Below, one piece after another: positions 60,246-64,000 of a DNA stretch of 64,000 nt (position 1 is its first letter; each line of letters opens with the position of its first letter). The position numbers were made by a program, and so were the translations under genes. The notes under the pieces are model-generated. The model saw nothing but the letters and a program-made list of their open reading frames with translations, made no database searches and was not told the origin of the DNA. Location of the stretch: NCBI GenBank assembly GCA_016712505.1, contig JADJQY010000013.1:1-64000 (forward strand). Reading direction: 5' to 3'. This stretch comes from Candidatus Eiseniibacteriota bacterium. GTDB taxonomy: Bacteria; Eisenbacteria; RBG-16-71-46; CAIMUX01.

Positions 60246-60814
60246 GCGGCGCTCATCGCGGAACGGTCCGGCCGTGGTGGCGTTGGCTCGCTTCGGCCTC
60301 GCTCGCGGTGGTGGTCGCGGGGTCCTGGGGAAACGTGGCGGAGGCGCAGATCGTGGTCCAGCAGGGGGCCTTCAGCTGTGGAAGCTCCGCCTCGAGCGAT
60401 GGGGTGTACCGCCTGGGATCGACCATCGCGGAGTGCGGGGTCGGCGTCTCGACGGGAAACGATCACCTCTGGTCGCTGGGTTTCTGGGTCCTTGCCGGGC
60501 GGGTCGGCGCGGGTCCCGGAGGCGCGACTCCATCGCTCACCGATTTTCTCCTCGCACCCGCGCGCCCGAATCCGTTCACCCAGAGCACGCGACTCCACTA
60601 CGAGCTGCCCCGCGCCGGAAACGTGCGACTCTCGATCTACGATCCGACCGGCCGTCTGCTCCGGGTCCTGGTCGACCGCGAGGAGCCGGCGGGAGTGCGC
60701 GAGGTCGAGTGGGACGGAGCGGACGCGCAGGGTCGATCGGCGCCGCCGGGCGTCTACCTCTACCGTGTGGAGGCGCGTGGTTTCCGGGACGCGCGGAAGC
60801 TGATCAAGTTCTGA
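60242..60814 (+). CDS. Small secreted protein with FlgD-like sorting domain, coupled to the fibre gene
   Basis: 190 residues from ATG 60242, overlapping the TGA of the repeat protein as ATGA. A signal peptide (about 10-35) is followed by a Cys-paired segment FSCGSSASSDGVYRLGSTIA that ends in LWSLGFWVL, a pattern I associate with FCB-group secreted proteins. The last 85 residues are a clear FlgD_ig/type IX sorting domain (ARPNPFTQSTRLHYELPRAG, then WDGADAQGR and PGVYLYRV). Translational coupling suggests it anchors or caps the fibre-like protein. Function is unproven. Confidence 0.82.
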   Translation: MSGAHRGTVRPWWRWLASASLAVVVAGSWGNVAEAQIVVQQGAFSCGSSASSDGVYRLGSTIAECGVGVSTGNDHLWSLGFWVLAGRVGAGPGGATPSLTDFLLAPARPNPFTQSTRLHYELPRAGNVRLSIYDPTGRLLRVLVDREEPAGVREVEWDGADAQGRSAPPGVYLYRVEARGFRDARKLIKF

Positions 60815-60823
60815 TCGGAGCGC

Positions 60824-62782
60824 TCACGGCGCGAAGTGGATCTCGAACTCCGCCGTCCGCGCCACCAGTTGAAGCGAGTCGCGCTCCAGCGCGCTCCAGC
60901 CGTCACGCGGCAGGATGAAGATGAGCGGGCGACCGAGGGAGCGCAGCTCCTTCCAGGCCTGCCCGCGATCCATCGCCTCCGGATCGGGCCAGAACCAGGC
61001 ACGGCTGGCCGGGATGGCCTCGGGCCTGCGCATCGGAGCCCCCTTGAGCGCCTCGATCGCTCCCTGCCGCCGCACCAGTGCGTCGCGGAATCCCCACTGT
61101 CCGATGAGCGCCGGCTGGATGAGGAAGGCGGCGCGGGTTGCTTCCTCCGGGAGGAACTGATCGGCGACCAGCACCGCATCGCGCGGAAGTGGGGCGATCG
61201 CCGCGTCGATGCGGGAGTCGAGTTGGTAGAGCGGCGGGTCGTCACGCCAGGCGACCGCGAACGCGACGACCAGGGCGGCTCCGAACAGGGCGAGGCTGAC
61301 GAAACCTCGGACGACCCACCTCCGGAGCCCCTTGGCCCACCGCCAGCCGTGCTCGAGCGCCGGGCCGGCCAGGAGTGGAGCGAGAAATCCCGCGGGCATC
61401 AGGACCTTGGTCACGTTGTGATCGGAAAGATCGAGCATCAGGCCGAGCGCGGCGAACGCGACGAGGGCGGCCTGCAGGAACGACTCGGCGAAGTCGCAGG
61501 GCGGGCCCGAGTCCGGGCGCGTTCCGCTGCGGGAGAGCCGGGCGATCGCCCCGTAGGGGAGCAGAAGGACTGCGAGTCCGAGCAACGACGCGGTGGAAGA
61601 GCCGAGGCCGATCTCTCTCCCCCCGCCCGCTTCGAGGGCGAAGCGAAAGGTGTGCCAGAGATAGGGCGCGCCGGCGAGGAGTGAGGTCGCGAAGGCGGCC
61701 GCGGCCCAGAGCAGGGTCGGGGCGGCACGGAGGCGCGCCTCTTCGTCCGGGCGCGCCCGGACGCGATCGATCAGCATCCGCCCGGCGAAGGCGATCAGGA
61801 TCGTGGGGATGCAGAGCAGTGCACTCATGTAGTGCGTGACGATCCAGGCGGCGAAGCAGAGGGCAACCGCGGAGGCGATCGACCGGTGGTGGGACTGAAA
61901 CTTCGACGACGGAAGTCCCGGTCGAAGCTGCGCCAGGAGATGGAGAGCGAGGAAGAGGTAGGTGAAAATCAGGGCAAAGCTCCCGCCCTGGAGCCACTTG
62001 TGGGCAGGAAAGGCGAGCCGGGGGCTGTAACCGATCGCGATCTGGTCCATCACACGACTGAACGCCTCGGCTTCGCGCGCGATGGCGGCGGCGCCGGTGG
62101 ATTCGCCGGTGAACCAGCGAGCGACGAGCACGAGCCAACCGAGTGCATTGGGCGCCCAGAAGGCGAGGATCAGGCAGAGCCGCGCAAAGCCGCGACTTCC
62201 GACGCGCGCGGGCAGGCAGAGTGCCAGGGCGAGCAGGGTGCCAAGCAGACCGTGCAGGCTGGTCAGGGCAAAGAGATGCCACGGGGAAAGATCGGTCAGC
62301 TGGCGGAGCGCTGCGACTTCGACGTTCAGCCACCAGGGATAGGCCAGGGGGTGACCGGCCAGAAAGGGGTTCTCGACCGGGGGAAGGCCGGAGGTGAATG
62401 CACTCGCGAGTTGCATCTGGAACTGCGAGTCCCAGGCGCGCGCCTCGAAGTGGTGTGCGGCGAAGAAGAGCAGGAGCGGCCCCCAGGCGAAGAGGATGCC
62501 GGCCGCTCCGACCCGCGACTCGAACCAGAACCGACGCTCCCGCGAATCGGGGGGGCGCACCACCAGGCTCAAAGCGGCCAGGGCGGTGGCGATCCCGGCG
62601 CAACTCGAGAGCGAGAGGCCGGCGAGACGCAGCAGTACCACGACCGTCGTCCAGAGGGGTGGGCCGAGCGCCCAGCTGAGGGCAAAGCGCGTGGCGGGTG
62701 GCAGGGGCAGTCGGCGAGTGGCGCCGAGCAGGGCCAGCACCGGCAAGAGCAGCGCCCCGATGGCGCCGAGCACGCTGGCCAT
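60824..62782 (-). CDS. Large polytopic membrane protein, possible glycosyltransferase
   Basis: 652 residues from ATG 62782 (GTG 62785 adjacent in frame). About 12 transmembrane helices alternate with loops. A first extracytoplasmic loop contains AHHFEARAWDSQFQMQLAS and GHPLAYPWWLNVE, and the last 110 residues form a soluble domain (DAVLVADQFLPEEATRAAFL). The layout resembles DUF2298/GT-C type proteins, but the diagnostic acidic pair is not certain. It lies 27 bases downstream of the aconitase-family gene on the same strand, while the convergent sorting-domain gene ends 9 bases from its stop. Function is unknown. Confidence 0.7.
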   Translation of the reverse strand: MASVLGAIGALLLPVLALLGATRRLPLPPATRFALSWALGPPLWTTVVVLLRLAGLSLSSCAGIATALAALSLVVRPPDSRERRFWFESRVGAAGILFAWGPLLLFFAAHHFEARAWDSQFQMQLASAFTSGLPPVENPFLAGHPLAYPWWLNVEVAALRQLTDLSPWHLFALTSLHGLLGTLLALALCLPARVGSRGFARLCLILAFWAPNALGWLVLVARWFTGESTGAAAIAREAEAFSRVMDQIAIGYSPRLAFPAHKWLQGGSFALIFTYLFLALHLLAQLRPGLPSSKFQSHHRSIASAVALCFAAWIVTHYMSALLCIPTILIAFAGRMLIDRVRARPDEEARLRAAPTLLWAAAAFATSLLAGAPYLWHTFRFALEAGGGREIGLGSSTASLLGLAVLLLPYGAIARLSRSGTRPDSGPPCDFAESFLQAALVAFAALGLMLDLSDHNVTKVLMPAGFLAPLLAGPALEHGWRWAKGLRRWVVRGFVSLALFGAALVVAFAVAWRDDPPLYQLDSRIDAAIAPLPRDAVLVADQFLPEEATRAAFLIQPALIGQWGFRDALVRRQGAIEALKGAPMRRPEAIPASRAWFWPDPEAMDRGQAWKELRSLGRPLIFILPRDGWSALERDSLQLVARTAEFEIHFAP

Positions 62783-62809
62783 CACCCGGTCACGCGCCGC
62801 GCGGCGAGG

Positions 62810-64000
62810 CTACGGTCGCGCCGCGAGCGCGCCCGGGGTCCAAGCGGTGATCTCTCCCGCCAACGCGGACGCGGCCACGGTGAGCGGCGAGGCGAGGTAC
62901 ATCTGCCCCGGCCCGCTTCGGCCGGGAAAGTTCCGATTGATGGCGGAGATGGTTACCGTCTCCCTGGCGTAGCTGACCCCCGGCCCGGCATTGATGCAGG
63001 CCCCGCAGGATGGCTCGATCACCCGTGCGCCGGATGCGGCGAAGATCTCGAGGTAGCCCATCCGCGCGCAGTACTCCTTGACCTCCTGCGAGCCGAACTG
63101 GATCCAGAAGGTGACCCGTTCGTGGACCTTCTGGCCGCGGGCCAGTCCTTCCTTCAGCACCGCGGCGTACATGTCCATGTCCGCGCGCTTCCCCGCGGTG
63201 CAGGATCCTCCGTAGGCGATCTCGATCGGAACCGACCCGCGCTCCCGGCAGAGCGTGCTCATGGGCACGCCGTTCCCCGGGTCTCCGGGCAGCGCCACCA
63301 TCGGCTCGAGTGCGGATCCGTCGATCTCGATCACCTTCTCCCACTCGGCATCGGGATCGCTGAACCATCCCTGGCAGAGGCGCTCGGCCTCGTCGCGGGA
63401 GAGGCCGCGCCACTCCTCGAGGAATCGGGCGGTCTTCTCGTCCGGCCGAACGATGCCGGTCATCGCTCCGACCTCGGCTGCCATGTTGGTCATGGTCGCG
63501 CGCTCGTCGACGCTCAGCTCCTCCACCGCCGCTCCGGCGTACTCGACCAGCTTGCCGATGGCCGAGCCCCCCTTGACATAGGGATGGGCGAGGATGGCGA
63601 GCATGAAGTCCTTCGCGGTCACCCCCTCGGGGCGTGTGCCGGTCACGTTGATCAGGACACTGCCAGGGACCCGCACCCGCACATCTTTGGTCACCCAGGC
63701 GTTGAACATGTCGGTGGTACCGACGCCGAAGGCGAGACAACCGAGCGCGCCGGAGTGCGGGGTGTGCGAGTCGGTGCCGATCACCAGTTGCCCGGGCAGG
63801 GCGTAACTCTGCGCCACCTTGGAGTGGCAGATCGCCTCCGAACCGCGCTCCCCCTCCGCGCCGCGCCCGATCTCGCCGTGCAGGCGGATGCCGTGCTTTC
63901 GGGCGAAGCTCTCCTGGGTTCGGGCCAGATTTTCCGCCGCCTCGAGCAGTCCCATCTTCTTCTTGTCGTCGGTCATCACCTGCCCGAGGAAGGTGAGGTG
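62810..64000 (-). CDS. Aconitase-family dehydratase large subunit, 5' end outside window
   Basis: 397 codons are visible; the frame is still open at 64000, so the start lies beyond the window and the ATG at 63979 is probably internal. Motifs: GTDSHTPHSGALGCLAFGVG, KDFMLAILAHPYVKGG, GGSCTAGKRADMD (first cluster Cys) and EPSCGACINAGPG (the C-x2-C pair of the [4Fe-4S] cluster), then SAINRNFPGRSG. This is the large-subunit architecture of 3-isopropylmalate dehydratase, homoaconitase or a related lyase; the small swivelling subunit would be a separate gene. Which substrate is used cannot be decided from this part. Confidence 0.88.
   Translation of the reverse strand, partial: HLTFLGQVMTDDKKKMGLLEAAENLARTQESFARKHGIRLHGEIGRGAEGERGSEAICHSKVAQSYALPGQLVIGTDSHTPHSGALGCLAFGVGTTDMFNAWVTKDVRVRVPGSVLINVTGTRPEGVTAKDFMLAILAHPYVKGGSAIGKLVEYAGAAVEELSVDERATMTNMAAEVGAMTGIVRPDEKTARFLEEWRGLSRDEAERLCQGWFSDPDAEWEKVIEIDGSALEPMVALPGDPGNGVPMSTLCRERGSVPIEIAYGGSCTAGKRADMDMYAAVLKEGLARGQKVHERVTFWIQFGSQEVKEYCARMGYLEIFAASGARVIEPSCGACINAGPGVSYARETVTISAINRNFPGRSGPGQMYLASPLTVAASALAGEITAWTPGALAARP

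Overview
The window is a high-GC, gene-dense bacterial chromosome segment with no rRNA, tRNA, CRISPR array or insertion sequence that I can see. Several secreted proteins end in FlgD-like/type IX-like C-terminal sorting domains. There is also a DUF5916 outer-membrane protein, a CHAT protein, a STAND ATPase with TPRs, and many signal-peptide or lipobox proteins. Together these point to a Gram-negative lineage of the FCB-related candidate phyla; Candidatus Eisenbacteria is my best guess. This is inferred from gene content, not from a marker phylogeny.

Layout. 0-5 kb: a partial gene; a membrane-anchored CHAT protein lacking its catalytic residues, with a translationally coupled partner; a DUF3798 lipoprotein; a Methyltransf_32 enzyme; and an SDR. 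5-9.6 kb: an FG-GAP secreted protein, a toxin-antitoxin pair whose toxin is cut by an amber codon, a pentapeptide-repeat protein, trans-aconitate methyltransferase, and a small outer-membrane protein. 9.7-19.5 kb is accessory: a STAND/TPR ATPase, an AAA_14-DUF4143 ATPase behind AT-rich direct repeats, several small stress/detoxification-type enzymes, an ADP-ribosylglycohydrolase remnant, a membrane domain in frame with a dienelactone hydrolase containing a 9-bp minisatellite, a kelch lipoprotein, and a frameshifted DUF5674 gene with its conserved neighbour, followed by nine 14-bp tandem repeats. 19.5-36.6 kb: topA (single-base frameshift), a quinone oxidoreductase, DUF5916, Nudix plus TIGR03790-like, a secreted endo/exonuclease/phosphatase, a GT39-TPR membrane protein, an atypical pyruvate kinase and glgB. 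36.9-42.6 kb: an ECF-type sigma factor with its double zinc-finger anti-sigma factor, an Rrf2 regulator, a TPP riboswitch with thiC and its terminator, and a second kelch lipoprotein. 42.6-47 kb: a PHP-domain protein with a GNAT-like partner, a membrane protein and an aldo/keto reductase. 47-52 kb: a metal-uptake group (binding protein and permease without ATPase, a porin, a His/Cys-rich periplasmic protein) divergent from a PerR-AhpC-Dps peroxide-defence cassette. 52-64 kb: secreted propeller, TPR/beta-barrel and GT39-like envelope proteins, a fibre-like repeat protein coupled to a sorting-domain protein, a polytopic membrane protein and an aconitase-family large subunit running off the end.

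How genes work together. The clearest circuit is peroxide stress: three matching NTAGA-N5-TCTAA sites lie upstream of the Fur/PerR-type gene and the peroxiredoxin gene, with dps immediately downstream. The adjacent divergent metal-uptake genes may connect to the same physiology, but I see no matching box in front of them. thiC is controlled by a TPP riboswitch. The sigma/anti-sigma pair forms a classic overlapping operon. Three genes are disrupted by small lesions (toxin amber codon, DUF5674 +2, topA +1). topA is normally essential, so sequence or assembly error must be excluded before these are read as real pseudogenes.
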